The notes under the pieces were generated by a model. It did no database searches, had not been told where the DNA came from, and saw nothing but the letters and a program-made list of their open reading frames with translations. Below are positions 19,392 to 28,054 of a stretch of 64,000 nt of DNA, piece after piece; the stretch's first letter is position 1; each line of letters opens with the position of its first letter. Position numbers and translations under genes: made by a program. The stretch lies in assembly GCF_902459775.1 (NCBI RefSeq), contig NZ_CABPSQ010000004.1, positions 62,001 through 126,000 of the forward strand, in the 5' to 3' direction. This stretch comes from Pandoraea captiosa. Its GTDB lineage: Bacteria; Pseudomonadota; Gammaproteobacteria; Burkholderiales; Burkholderiaceae.

Positions 19392-20315
19392 TCACGGGGC
19401 TGACGGGGGCTCGTCGCGCAGCCGGTCAGCCACTTCATGACACATGGCGACGAATGCCTGAACGAGCGGGCTGTTGTCGTCGCGGCGCTTGCCGAGCAAG
19501 AGCGGTGCGTGAGCGTCCGGTTCGCTCACGTCCACGAAGTGTGCGCCTTCGATCTGAATGCATCGCACGGCCGCCGGCAATATGGCAACACCCAATCCAC
19601 TTGCCGCGAGCGCGACAATCGTCGTCGACTCGCGCGCCTCCTGAACGACGCGCGGCGTGAAGCCGGCGCGCTCGCACATGCTGCGAATCTGCCCGTCGAT
19701 GGCGGCACCGACGCCGTGCGGGTGCATGATGAACGCTTCATCCGACAGATCGGCGATGGACAGGCCCGCGCGCTGTGCCAACGGGTGTCCCTGATGCAGG
19801 ACGACGACAAGCGCTTCGTCGATCAGTGTCTCGAAGCTGAGTCCGGGAAAGGGCGGCGCATCTTCCGCCTGACGCAGCAGCCCGATGTCCAATGTGCGCG
19901 CCATGAGCGCCTCGCGCTGATGCTCGGAGGGGGATTCACTCAGCGTGAGGGTGACACGCGGATAGCGCTGACGGTAGCTGGTGAGCACACGTTTCATCAG
20001 GTTCGTCATCGGTGCCGAGGTCGTGAACGCAATGCGCAGTTCGCCTGCTTCGAGCCCCGCGATCTGCTGGACTTCGAGGCGTGCCGCGTCGGCATCCGCG
20101 AGGATCTGGCGAGCACGAACCAGAAACGTGCGTCCTGCCGGGGTAAGAAAGACACGCCGCTGCGAGCGCTCGAACAGCGGCACGCCCAACTCGTCCTCCA
20201 ACGCCCGGATCTGCATCGACAGCGGCGGCTGTCCAATATTCAATTTTTGTGCGGCGCGGCTGAAGTGGAGCTCCTCGGCGACAGTCACGAAATAGCGAAG
20301 ATGCCTCAGTTCCAT
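19392..20315 (-). CDS. LysR-family transcriptional regulator
   Basis: A 307-residue regulator with the N-terminal winged helix-turn-helix (MELRHLRYFVTVAEELHFSRAAQKLNIGQPPLSMQIRALE, residues 1-40) and a periplasmic-binding-like effector domain from about residue 90 (GELRIAFTTSAPM). The effector domain resembles that of CatR/BenM-type regulators. It is divergent from the MFS gene at 20449, the common layout in which a LysR regulator controls the neighbour. The ligand is unknown. Confidence 0.92.
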   Translation of the reverse strand: MELRHLRYFVTVAEELHFSRAAQKLNIGQPPLSMQIRALEDELGVPLFERSQRRVFLTPAGRTFLVRARQILADADAARLEVQQIAGLEAGELRIAFTTSAPMTNLMKRVLTSYRQRYPRVTLTLSESPSEHQREALMARTLDIGLLRQAEDAPPFPGLSFETLIDEALVVVLHQGHPLAQRAGLSIADLSDEAFIMHPHGVGAAIDGQIRSMCERAGFTPRVVQEARESTTIVALAASGLGVAILPAAVRCIQIEGAHFVDVSEPDAHAPLLLGKRRDDNSPLVQAFVAMCHEVADRLRDEPPSAP

Positions 20316-20448
20316 GCGGCAATCCTTTGATTGATCTGTTTTGTATATGGAAATAGCGCTTAAATATATATTGGACGCGAGGTAACGGCAAACTTATCAT
20401 TTGACGTACCCCCATCCACCCGTGGCTTGCGCGAGGCGAGCCAGCGTC
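20316..20448. promoter_or_regulatory. LysR/MFS divergent promoter region
   Basis: This 133-bp gap is far more AT-rich than its surroundings, with AAATATATATT around 20365 and TTGTATATGGAAATAG just before. It must hold both promoters and, by analogy with LysR systems, a T-N11-A operator. I cannot single out one operator with confidence. Confidence 0.5.
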
Positions 20449-21717
20449 ATGGCATCAACGAATTCCTTACCTCTGTCTTCTGCCGGTGCGCGCGCCGCCG
20501 GTGCGGCTGCGCCGAAACTTCCTGCTGGTGTGGCGCGCGGCACGCGCGAATACTCGGTCATCAGCCGAGCGCTCTTTTTCGGTGGTTTTTCGACGTTTGC
20601 GCAGCTTTATTGCATGCAGTCGCTGCTGCCGTTGCTGACGACGACGTTCGGTATCACGCCGGCGCAGGCGAGTTGGTCGGTGTCTGCGGCAACCATGATG
20701 ATGGCGCTCGGACTGCTCGTGACCTGCGTTGCCGCAGACCGCGTGAGTCGCAAGCGAATGATGACCATCGCGCTGCTCACATCGTCGGTTCTGACGCTGG
20801 CGAGCGCGTTCTCCACGAACTTCGAAACCATCGTTGTGCTGGCGGCGCTCAAGGGTCTTGCGCTATCGGGGCTGCCCGCCATTGCGATGGCCTACCTCAG
20901 CGAAGAAATCGACCAGCGCTCGCTCGGCATGTCGATGGGGTTGTATATCGGAGGCAATATTCTGGGCGGGATGGCGGGGCGGGTCATGGCCGCTTTCGTC
21001 GCCGACATGTTCTCGTGGCGTGTTTCCGTCGCGTTGATCGGGTTGGTGTGTCTGGCGATGGGGCTTGAATTCGCGCGCAGCTTGCCGCATTCACGTCGAT
21101 TTACGCCGCGTCGCATGACCGTGCGAGAGGCGCTGGGGCACGCGCGCCGACATCTCGGCGACCCGGCATTGCTAGGCCTGTACCTGTTTGCCGGTCTCAT
21201 GATGGGCAGCTTCGTAAGCGTCTACAACTACCTGGGTTTTTACTTGTCGGCGCCGCCGTTCCATCTGCCCCATGCCGCGATTGGTGCGATCTTCGCGATG
21301 TACCTGATCGGCGTGGTCGGCTCGTTCATCGCAGGGCCGCTATCCGATCGCGTGGGACGCGCGCGATTGCTGTGGGCGCTCGTTGCCCTGGCAATGGTCG
21401 GTCTGGTCACGATGCTGGCATCGCAGGTGTCGGCAGTCGTGATGGGGCTGGCGATTTTTACGTTCGGCTTTTTCGGCGCGCATACCGTAGCGAGCAGCTG
21501 GGTTGGCCGTCGCGCGACCGAAGGCCGTGCGATTGCATCAGCGCTCTATCTGTTTTTCTACTATCTCGGCTCGAGCCTGCTGGGCAGCTTTTCCGGGGTG
21601 GTGCTCAAGTTGCACGGTTGGCATGGCGTGGTCGCGTTGCTGTCGGTCGCCGTGGTGATTTCACTGGCCGTCGCGATTGCCTTGCGACGCGCTTTCCGTG
21701 CGAGCAAGCCGCTTTGA
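20449..21717 (+). CDS. MFS transporter (YnfM-like)
   Basis: A 422-residue transporter with about 12 membrane helices. The first helix carries FSTFAQLYCMQSLLPLL, and the MFS loop 2-3 motif is seen as VTCVAADRVSRKRMM. The second half starts around residue 210, with a matching GPLSDRVGRARLL loop. This arrangement resembles YnfM-type exporters of small drugs or metabolites. The frame is open to a TTG at 20401, but the ATG at 20449 is preferred. It is divergent from a LysR regulator that probably controls it; the substrate is unknown. Confidence 0.88.
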   Translation: MASTNSLPLSSAGARAAGAAAPKLPAGVARGTREYSVISRALFFGGFSTFAQLYCMQSLLPLLTTTFGITPAQASWSVSAATMMMALGLLVTCVAADRVSRKRMMTIALLTSSVLTLASAFSTNFETIVVLAALKGLALSGLPAIAMAYLSEEIDQRSLGMSMGLYIGGNILGGMAGRVMAAFVADMFSWRVSVALIGLVCLAMGLEFARSLPHSRRFTPRRMTVREALGHARRHLGDPALLGLYLFAGLMMGSFVSVYNYLGFYLSAPPFHLPHAAIGAIFAMYLIGVVGSFIAGPLSDRVGRARLLWALVALAMVGLVTMLASQVSAVVMGLAIFTFGFFGAHTVASSWVGRRATEGRAIASALYLFFYYLGSSLLGSFSGVVLKLHGWHGVVALLSVAVVISLAVAIALRRAFRASKPL

Positions 21718-21766
21718 GGCAAAGACATTCGCGGCGAATGCGCGATCGGACAGGCACACAAAACAA

Positions 21767-21794
21767 CAGCCACCCTCGGGTGGCTGATGTTTTG
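21767..21794. terminator. bidirectional terminator between MFS and ridA-like genes
   Basis: Stem CAGCCACC / GGTGGCTG with loop CTCG is flanked by an A-rich left side and ATGTTTT on the right. It lies between convergent genes and can serve both. Confidence 0.75.
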
Positions 21795-21871
21795 TCGGCG
21801 TATGTACCGCCAACCTGAGCGAAGTCGCAATGGCGTCCTGCCAATTCACCCGGTCGGGCCTGTGACATCGA

Positions 21872-22327
21872 TCACGCGAGTTCGGCGATTAGCTCGATTT
21901 CGACACATGCGCCGAGCGGAATCTGGGCGACACCGAACGCCGAGCGTGCATGCTTGCCAGCGTCCCCGAACACTTCGCCGAACAGTTCCGATGCGCCATT
22001 CGTCACCAGATGCTGATCGGTGAATTCTTGCGTCGAGTTCACAAGACTCATCAGTTTGACGATGCGCTTGACCTTGTTCAGGTCGCCTGTGTGGGCATGC
22101 AGGGTGGCGATCAGTTCGACGGCGACGGCGCGCGCGGCAGCCTTGCCCTCATCGACGCTCACATCCTGCCCCAACTTGCCGGTCCAGACCTTGCCGTCCT
22201 TCTTCGGCAGGTGACCCGAGAGGAACACGGTGTTGCCGGTCTGGGCGGCCATCACGTAGGCAGCGGCGGGGGCGGCGGAGGTCGGCAGTTCGATACCGAG
22301 TTGCTTCAGTTTGTCGTAGACGGACAT
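21872..22327 (-). CDS. RidA-family protein
   Basis: A 151-residue member of the YjgF/RidA family, which hydrolyses reactive enamines and imines released by PLP enzymes. Visible blocks are FLSGHLPKKDGKVWTGKLG, then VELIATLHAHTGDLNKVKRIVKL, and the C-terminal HARSAFGVAQIPLGACVEIE. The Arg in HARS corresponds to catalytic Arg105 of E. coli RidA. It is longer than RidA (128 residues) at the N-terminus, so it belongs to another Rid subgroup. A PLP aminotransferase gene follows on the same strand side, which fits its role. Confidence 0.9.
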   Translation of the reverse strand: MSVYDKLKQLGIELPTSAAPAAAYVMAAQTGNTVFLSGHLPKKDGKVWTGKLGQDVSVDEGKAAARAVAVELIATLHAHTGDLNKVKRIVKLMSLVNSTQEFTDQHLVTNGASELFGEVFGDAGKHARSAFGVAQIPLGACVEIELIAELA

Positions 22328-22586
22328 GTACGGCTTCCTTGCAGATGCGTTGAAATCGAACCGATGCGGTAGTGGAACCGGTCGGGGGAGGCTGGTAAGG
22401 CAATGCGCGTGAGGCTATGTGCCGCGGCGCCGGTCGATATTGATGGACTCCCGGACTCCCGGCCCCTCGGACAACTCGCCCGAGTCACCTCGGGCCAGTC
22501 GGAACGATCACCTCGAACGTGCGCCGTAGATCGGGTCGCGTGAACCAGGCAGCGCAGATCGGGCGTCGCGGATCATGCCTCGCGGA

Positions 22587-23777
22587 TCAGGCTGCGCGTC
22601 GGGGCAGGGCGTCGGCGATGAGGGCGCCCAGGCGCGCGACACCGATTTCGATCTTTTCCGGCGGCACCGTCACGAAAGACAGCCGCAGCGTATTCGACTG
22701 CGGTGTGCCCACGTAGAAGGGCGCCCCGGGTACGAACGCCACATTCTGCGCAATCGCTTTTTCCAGTAGCTGCATGGTGTCGATGCCTGCGGGCAATGTC
22801 AACCAGATGAACATGCCGCCGGCGGGCGTTGTCCACGTCGCGTCTGCGGGCATGTGCAGCTTCAGCGAGGCGAGCATCGCCTGAGCCTGCGCGGCGTAGA
22901 GCGTACGGATCGACGGAATGTGCGTGTCGAGAAATCCGTCTTTCACCACCTCGAAGGCGATGCGCTGCGTCAAGCTCGGCGTATGCAGGTCGGCCGCTTG
23001 CTTCGCTTGCACCAGCTTTGCGATCACGGTCTTCGGGCCGATGATGAAGCCCAGACGCAAGCCGGGGGCGAGCACCTTCGAAAACGAGCCCATGTACAGC
23101 ACGTGCTCGGGCGCCAACGACATCAGGCTCGGCAGGCGCTTCCCTTCGTAGTCAAGTTCGCCGTACGGATCGTCTTCGATGATGGCGAGACCGTCCCGTC
23201 TGGCCACGGCAGCCAATGCTTCGCGACGCGCCATCGGCAGGCGGCGTCCCGTCGGATTCTGAAAGTTCGGCATCGCATACAGGAAGCGCGCCCCTTTCAC
23301 CACCTCCGGCGTGAGCGCGTCGGGCAGCAGACCGTGATCGTCGGTCGGCACCGGCACATATTGGGGAGCGAATAATGAGAACGATTGCAGCGCGCCGAGA
23401 TAACTCGGGGCTTCGACGAGCACGCGACTGCCCTCATCGATGAAGATCTTGCCGATGAGATCCAGGCCTTGTTGAGACCCCGTCGTGATCAGCACGTTTT
23501 CCGGCGCAAGGGTCAAACCGTCCCGCGAATAGCGTTTCGCCACCCATTCGCGCAACGGCGCGTACCCTTCAGTGGCGCTGTATTGGAGCGCAGCTTGCGG
23601 CGATTCGGTAAGTACGCGCTCGGCGGCAGCCCGCATCTGTTCGACAGGGAACGTTGCGGGGGAGGGCAGGCCGCCGGCGAACGAGATGACGTCGGGGCGC
23701 TCCGTGACCTTGAGAATTTCGCGAATGGCCGAACTGGTCAGATTGCGGGCGCGTTCGGAATATTGCCAATCGTGCAT
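22587..23777 (-). CDS. PLP-dependent class I/II aminotransferase
   Basis: A 396-residue aminotransferase of fold type I. The sequence shows the N-terminal EILKVTERPDVISFAGGLPSPATFP typical of 2-aminoadipate/aromatic aminotransferases (LysN/KAT II group). It also has the LLITTGSQQGLDL-like loop (VLITTGSQQGLDL), NPTG in MPNFQNPTGRR, and the Schiff-base lysine in YMGSFSKVLAPGLR. The substrate cannot be fixed from sequence. The frame opens at 23909, but MHDWQYSERA at 23777 is the standard start. Just downstream the DNA repeats TCGCGGATCA twice (22566, 22580), the second copy overlapping the stop. Confidence 0.9.
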   Translation of the reverse strand: MHDWQYSERARNLTSSAIREILKVTERPDVISFAGGLPSPATFPVEQMRAAAERVLTESPQAALQYSATEGYAPLREWVAKRYSRDGLTLAPENVLITTGSQQGLDLIGKIFIDEGSRVLVEAPSYLGALQSFSLFAPQYVPVPTDDHGLLPDALTPEVVKGARFLYAMPNFQNPTGRRLPMARREALAAVARRDGLAIIEDDPYGELDYEGKRLPSLMSLAPEHVLYMGSFSKVLAPGLRLGFIIGPKTVIAKLVQAKQAADLHTPSLTQRIAFEVVKDGFLDTHIPSIRTLYAAQAQAMLASLKLHMPADATWTTPAGGMFIWLTLPAGIDTMQLLEKAIAQNVAFVPGAPFYVGTPQSNTLRLSFVTVPPEKIEIGVARLGALIADALPRRAA

Positions 23778-23925
23778 GAGGGTCTCGCATGGAATGGGCG
23801 GCCTTTCTGAGTGAGCCGCAAATTGCCGGCGTTGCGGGTGCCGAGCGCCGAGCGCTTGAGGCAGGCGCAACGCCAGGGGGGCTGACATGTGGCGGCGCAA
23901 GGATCGCATGCGCCGTTACCTGTCG

Positions 23926-24822
23926 TCAGATCGGTTTGCCCGTGAGTCGCGAAGCGCCGATCTTCGTGTTCTTGCCGAGTGCGATGGTCAACACGACACC
24001 GGCGGCGAACAGCCAGGTGACGGCATCGACCTGTTCGCCGAAAAAGAGGGCGGACAGCGCAATCGTAAAGAAAATCTGAAGCAATTGTACTTGGCCCACG
24101 CGGGCGATCCCACCCATGGCGAGGCCGGCGTACCAGGCAAAGAATCCGATGAATTGCGAGAAGAGCGTGACGTATGCGAACGCGCCCCACGCCTTGCCGC
24201 TGACCGGCCATGGTTGCTGCCAGGCGAGCCATCCGACGGGCAGCAACAGCACCGGGGCCGATACGACAAGTGCCCAGCAGATGACTTGCCATCCGCCCAT
24301 CTCACGTGCGAGTTTGCCCCCTTCCGCGTAGCCGAGCGCCCCGACCACGACGGCGAGCAGCATCAGTCCGTCTGCGGCATGCAGGCTGCCGCCACCTGCA
24401 CGCAGCGCGAACGCGATGACGATGGCGCTGCCAAGCAGGGCGAAGACCCAGAAGCTGCGCGACGGCCGCTCACCGCCCAGCCAATAGGCATAGATCGCGA
24501 CGAAGAAGGGCTGCAAACCGTTGACCACTGCGCCGTGCGACGCCGGAATCGTCTTCATGGCCCATGCCGAAAATACGGGGAAGGCGACGATGACGCCGAG
24601 CGACGTGACGGCGAGGCTTTTGAGCTGCGCCCGCGTGGGCCAGGGCTCCTTGCGCCACCAGAGCAGCGCACCGGCGAATACTGCGGCCACCAGCGCGCGT
24701 CCCAGTCCGTTGAGCAACGGGTTGACCTCCGCGACGACGATGCGCGTCATCGGCAACGTCAGACTGAAGATGAGCACGCCGATCAATCCGATCAGCATGC
24801 CCCGGGATTCACGCGAATTCAT
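23926..24822 (-). CDS. EamA/DMT-family transporter
   Basis: A 298-residue inner-membrane protein of two EamA repeats with ten hydrophobic segments. The first repeat begins MLIGLIGVLIFSLTLPMTRIVV; the second repeat contains GFFAWYAGLAMGGIARVGQVQLLQ, typical of the family. EamA proteins export amino acids or metabolites; the substrate here is unknown. It starts 70 bp before the VOC gene end and lies 150 bp behind the aminotransferase start on the same strand, so the set may be one transcription unit. Confidence 0.88.
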   Translation of the reverse strand: MNSRESRGMLIGLIGVLIFSLTLPMTRIVVAEVNPLLNGLGRALVAAVFAGALLWWRKEPWPTRAQLKSLAVTSLGVIVAFPVFSAWAMKTIPASHGAVVNGLQPFFVAIYAYWLGGERPSRSFWVFALLGSAIVIAFALRAGGGSLHAADGLMLLAVVVGALGYAEGGKLAREMGGWQVICWALVVSAPVLLLPVGWLAWQQPWPVSGKAWGAFAYVTLFSQFIGFFAWYAGLAMGGIARVGQVQLLQIFFTIALSALFFGEQVDAVTWLFAAGVVLTIALGKNTKIGASRLTGKPI

Positions 24823-24893
24823 GGTGTCGCCTCATGTTTCTGGTGGGGGCCGCCCGCCATGCGCTGTGGCCGGGCGTTTGGCGTAACAAAGGT

Positions 24894-25580
24894 CTAACGC
24901 AACGTGCGGGGACCGTTGGGTGTCTCGATTTCTGCGGCGAGCGACGGCTCGACCAGCGTCGCCTCGACGTTAAGCAAGGCATCCGCGCCCAGCCACTGCA
25001 ACTGTTCTGCGATGGTCGCAGCTTGCGGATGGAAGCCACGCAACGATGTGACTGCGCAATCCGAGGACGGAAGCGAATCCGAGGGATGCTGTACTGAATC
25101 CCACTGGATCAGCGTAGGCAGCAAACCTTGCCCCGCCCCTTGCCACGATGGCAGGCTGCCATCTTCCGGTACGCCGATCTGCCAGGTCAGTGCGCCGCGC
25201 TGCATCGCCATGACAGGCGCCAGACGTTGCGGATACTGCGCTTGCCAGCGTGGCAGCGATCGCGGACGCGGTACACGAGCGACCCAATGGGCGAGGTAGG
25301 GGCCGCGAGCAAGTCGTGCCTGTACGGCTTCGTCGTCCAGACCGAACCAGCGCGGGCGATTCGGCGCCGGCGCCTCGGGATCGATCGCAATGATCTCCAG
25401 ATACGCGTCGCCCCACAGGCCCAGCAGGCTGTTGTGGGTGCCCATGCGGGCATGTTTGCCGCCGCGTTGCGGCACAACGTCGGTCAGACCAAGTTGTTCG
25501 ATGACATGCGCTTCGCCCGCTTCCAGCGTTTGTGCGGCAACAACGAGGTGGTCCAGTTTCAGGGCGTGAGGTGCACTCAT
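24894..25580 (-). CDS. VOC/glyoxalase-like domain protein
   Basis: A 228-residue protein resembling the glyoxalase-3-like (VOC) group. It has LKLDHLVVAAQTLEAGEAHV at the N-terminus with the metal-ligand type His, then GGKHARMGTHNSLLGLWGDAYLEIIAIDPEA. The N-terminal half fits the fold well; the C-terminal half contains a second weaker repeat (WQIGVPEDGSLPSW). No substrate is known for this group. It is transcribed toward the EamA gene. Confidence 0.85.
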   Translation of the reverse strand: MSAPHALKLDHLVVAAQTLEAGEAHVIEQLGLTDVVPQRGGKHARMGTHNSLLGLWGDAYLEIIAIDPEAPAPNRPRWFGLDDEAVQARLARGPYLAHWVARVPRPRSLPRWQAQYPQRLAPVMAMQRGALTWQIGVPEDGSLPSWQGAGQGLLPTLIQWDSVQHPSDSLPSSDCAVTSLRGFHPQAATIAEQLQWLGADALLNVEATLVEPSLAAEIETPNGPRTLR

Positions 25581-25702
25581 ATGAGGTCGTAACGGACAGG
25601 GCGGGTGGCAAAAGCGATAGCTTACTCTGCCTCGCTACGGGCGCGACGTCTGTGCGTCTGTATGCGTATGTGTCTGGCGCGGCACGCGCAGGCCACCTGC
25701 GC

Positions 25703-26056
25703 TTAGCTGCGAGACAGTCGCGTCGCCGTGCGGCTCGCGAGGCGGGCAGCGATATCGCGCCACGATTGCGGAAGCCCAATGCGCAGCACACGGTGGCGCC
25801 CCGGTGAGGTAACCATCTTCGCAGGCTGGCTCATGCGCATGCGAGCGCCTTCCTGCCAGGTACCGAGCCATACGCGCTGTCCGCCACGAATCTCGAAGGT
25901 CTCCCCCGCGCTCAGCCAATGGTCGGCATGCTCGCCTTCCACGGTCAGCCATAGAAGCCCCTGCAACACTTGCAGCGACTGAGGGGCGGCGGCGGCCGGG
26001 GTTTGCCAGAAGACGGTTTGTCCCGGGTCCAGTTCGAAGAGTCGGATTTCACGCAT
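25703..26056 (-). CDS. DUF2917-domain protein
   Basis: A 117-residue protein with a cupin-like beta pattern: MREIRLFELDPGQTVFWQT, then LQVLQGLLWLTVEGEHADHWLSAGETFEI, then GQRVWLGTW. This matches DUF2917, whose function is unknown. The frame opens at 26146, but that start lies within the operator region, and MREIR at 26056 is preferred. It is divergent from a MocR-type regulator, with repeated motifs between the two. Confidence 0.85.
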   Translation of the reverse strand: MREIRLFELDPGQTVFWQTPAAAAPQSLQVLQGLLWLTVEGEHADHWLSAGETFEIRGGQRVWLGTWQEGARMRMSQPAKMVTSPGRHRVLRIGLPQSWRDIAARLASRTATRLSRS

Positions 26057-26094
26057 GGCGTTCTCCAGTTGAGAGGACACTTTATCGGTTAACT

Positions 26095-26138
26095 CCGGTA
26101 CAGTACCGATACAGATGTCAAGAGAGTTTTCGGTACAG
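26095..26138. promoter_or_regulatory. triple CGRTACAG operator-like repeats
   Basis: Three near-identical direct copies are present: CCGGTACAG (26095-26103), CCGATACAG (26106-26114) and TCGGTACAG (26130-26138). The first also forms an inverted repeat GGTAC-A-GTACC (26097-26107). The copies lie between the DUF2917 start and the MocR gene. Direct repeats are typical targets of MocR-type regulators such as GabR and PdxR; assignment to the adjacent regulator is inferred. Confidence 0.65.
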
Positions 26139-26352
26139 TTCAGCATTGACAGGAAAAATGGCTGGCGTAGAGTGGCGATCCATGATCAGTACGGGGCTGA
26201 CACTTCGACCTGGAGGTGCCTGTCAACCTTCGACGCAACACCTATCGGTGTGCGCTCGAACGCCTGCGCATCGGCACGACCGGTGCGCTCCTGCGCTCCT
26301 GCACTCAGTCGGGCAGGTGCCGTCTGTCCGTGCGCAACAGAGGTAAAGAACG

Positions 26353-27798
26353 ATGGCCACAACGAACCGCATTTCTCCGTTGATCCTTGCGGACAATGCC
26401 GCGCTCGACACGTCCCGCATGACGCTCGTCGATCAACTGGTGCATTGGGCAAGGCTGCGTATCGAGGAGCGCGTTTTCCTGCCGGGAATGCGCATGCCTT
26501 CCATTCGTTCGCTCGCCGAAGACAAGCGGGTTTCGCGCTTTTCGGTGGTGGAAGCGTATGAGCGTCTGGTGGCTCAGGGATATCTCGAAGCCCGCCGCGG
26601 TTCCGGCTTTTACGTACGCGAACGCCCCGTCATGCCGCCGCAGAACGCCGCGGCGCCGATGGTCCCGCAGGGGCCGCTCGACGTGGCGTGGCTGGTACGC
26701 AGCATGCTGCACCAGGTTGCGCCGGAGCGCGGGCCGGGGCTGGGATATCTGCCGCCGGGCTGGCTCGACGCTGAGATGATGACGTCCGCCATGCGCTCGA
26801 TGAGCCGGCAGTCGAGTGCGTATCTGCTTCAGGCAGGCAATCCCCATGGCTTTCTGCCCTTGCGCGTTCAGCTTCAGACGCAACTGGCGGAACTGGAGAT
26901 CGGGGCGCGTCCGGAGCAGATCGTACTGACGTCCGGCATTACGCAGGCCGTGGACTTCCTGCTGCGTCTATACGTGGGTGCAGGGGATACCGTCCTGGTG
27001 GGCGATCCGTCATGGTTCGTGATGTTCGGTCGAATTGCCTCACAAGGCGCGCACACCATCGGCGTGCCATACACGCCCGACGGCCTCGACATGCAGGCGT
27101 TGGAGCGCCTCGTGCAGCAGCACCGTCCCAAGCTGCTCATCCTCAATTCGATTCTTCATAACCCGACGGGCACTTCGCTGACGCCCGCGCGCGCCTTCCA
27201 GATTCTGCGGCTGGCCGAGCAGTACGACTTCATGGTCCTGGAAGACGACATTTACTGCGACCTGTGCCCACCGCATCAACAGGTGGCACGCCTGGCGAGC
27301 CTGGATCAGCTCAAACGCGTGATCTACATGGGCAGTTTCTCGAAGACGCTGACGGCCAACCTGCGGGTCGCGTTCGTCGCCTGCTCGCCGGAGCTGGCGA
27401 AGACGTTCGTCGATCACAAGATGCTCTCGAGTTCGACCACGCCGGAAATCAACGAGCGGATCGTCTACAAGGCGTTGACCGAGGGGCATTACCGTCGGCA
27501 TGTCGAGCGCCTGCGCACGCGTCTGGACGAGGTGCGGGACAGCGCGCGCCGGCACATGGAGCGGCTCGGGCTGCGCCTGTTCGGCGAGCCGACGTCCGGC
27601 ATGTTCCTGTGGGTCGATACGGGGATCGACACGAGCGCGATCGCCGCCGCCGGGCATGAGGCGGGTTTCCTGTTTGCGCCGGGCGCGTTGTTCTCGCCAC
27701 GGCAGGCGCCAAGCACCTGGATGCGAATGAACATCGCCTGTTGCAGCGACCCGTCCATGTTGTCGTTCCTGTCGCGGCAGTTGGAGCTGGCGGCGTAA
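26353..27798 (+). CDS. MocR-family regulator (GntR HTH plus aminotransferase domain)
   Basis: A 481-residue protein that joins a GntR-type winged helix (residues ~25-95: MRMPSIRSLAEDKRVSRFSVVEAYERL, GSGFYVRER) to a fold-type I aminotransferase domain. PLP-site signatures include SSAYLLQAGNPHGFLPLR and HNPTGTSLTPA, with the Schiff-base lysine in YMGSFSKTLTANLR. MocR proteins sense PLP or amino-donor compounds and usually act on a neighbouring divergent gene. A GAGGTAA ribosome-binding site precedes the ATG. The DUF2917 gene is the likely target. Confidence 0.92.
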   Translation: MATTNRISPLILADNAALDTSRMTLVDQLVHWARLRIEERVFLPGMRMPSIRSLAEDKRVSRFSVVEAYERLVAQGYLEARRGSGFYVRERPVMPPQNAAAPMVPQGPLDVAWLVRSMLHQVAPERGPGLGYLPPGWLDAEMMTSAMRSMSRQSSAYLLQAGNPHGFLPLRVQLQTQLAELEIGARPEQIVLTSGITQAVDFLLRLYVGAGDTVLVGDPSWFVMFGRIASQGAHTIGVPYTPDGLDMQALERLVQQHRPKLLILNSILHNPTGTSLTPARAFQILRLAEQYDFMVLEDDIYCDLCPPHQQVARLASLDQLKRVIYMGSFSKTLTANLRVAFVACSPELAKTFVDHKMLSSSTTPEINERIVYKALTEGHYRRHVERLRTRLDEVRDSARRHMERLGLRLFGEPTSGMFLWVDTGIDTSAIAAAGHEAGFLFAPGALFSPRQAPSTWMRMNIACCSDPSMLSFLSRQLELAA

Positions 27799-27924
27799 GC
27801 GCCGTCAGCCGCTCCAGACGCTTTGCTTGCCCCGGTCCCTCCGGTCGCTTTGAGTTTTTGCCGGGTCTGACGGTATTTCGGGCCATCAGGGGGTATTCCC
27901 CAGCAAAATAACCCTTCCGGCGGC

Positions 27925-27953
27925 CTTGAAATGCGGCGCGCCCGTCCCTATGT
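27925..27953 (+). promoter_or_regulatory. sigma-32 heat-shock promoter of htpG
   Basis: CTTGAAA at 27925-27931 and CCCTATGT at 27946-27953 are separated by 14 bp, a near-exact match to the RpoH consensus CTTGAAA-N13-15-CCCCATnT. It predicts a 5' leader of about 95 nt before the htpG ATG. Confidence 0.85.
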
Positions 27954-28054
27954 TCCGACCTGTATCGCCGTTGCGGCGGCGCTCGCGCAAGTGCGCCGGG
28001 CGGCGATCAGCGTCGAAATTTCTTCCATCTCATCGATTCACGAGGGTCCCGACC

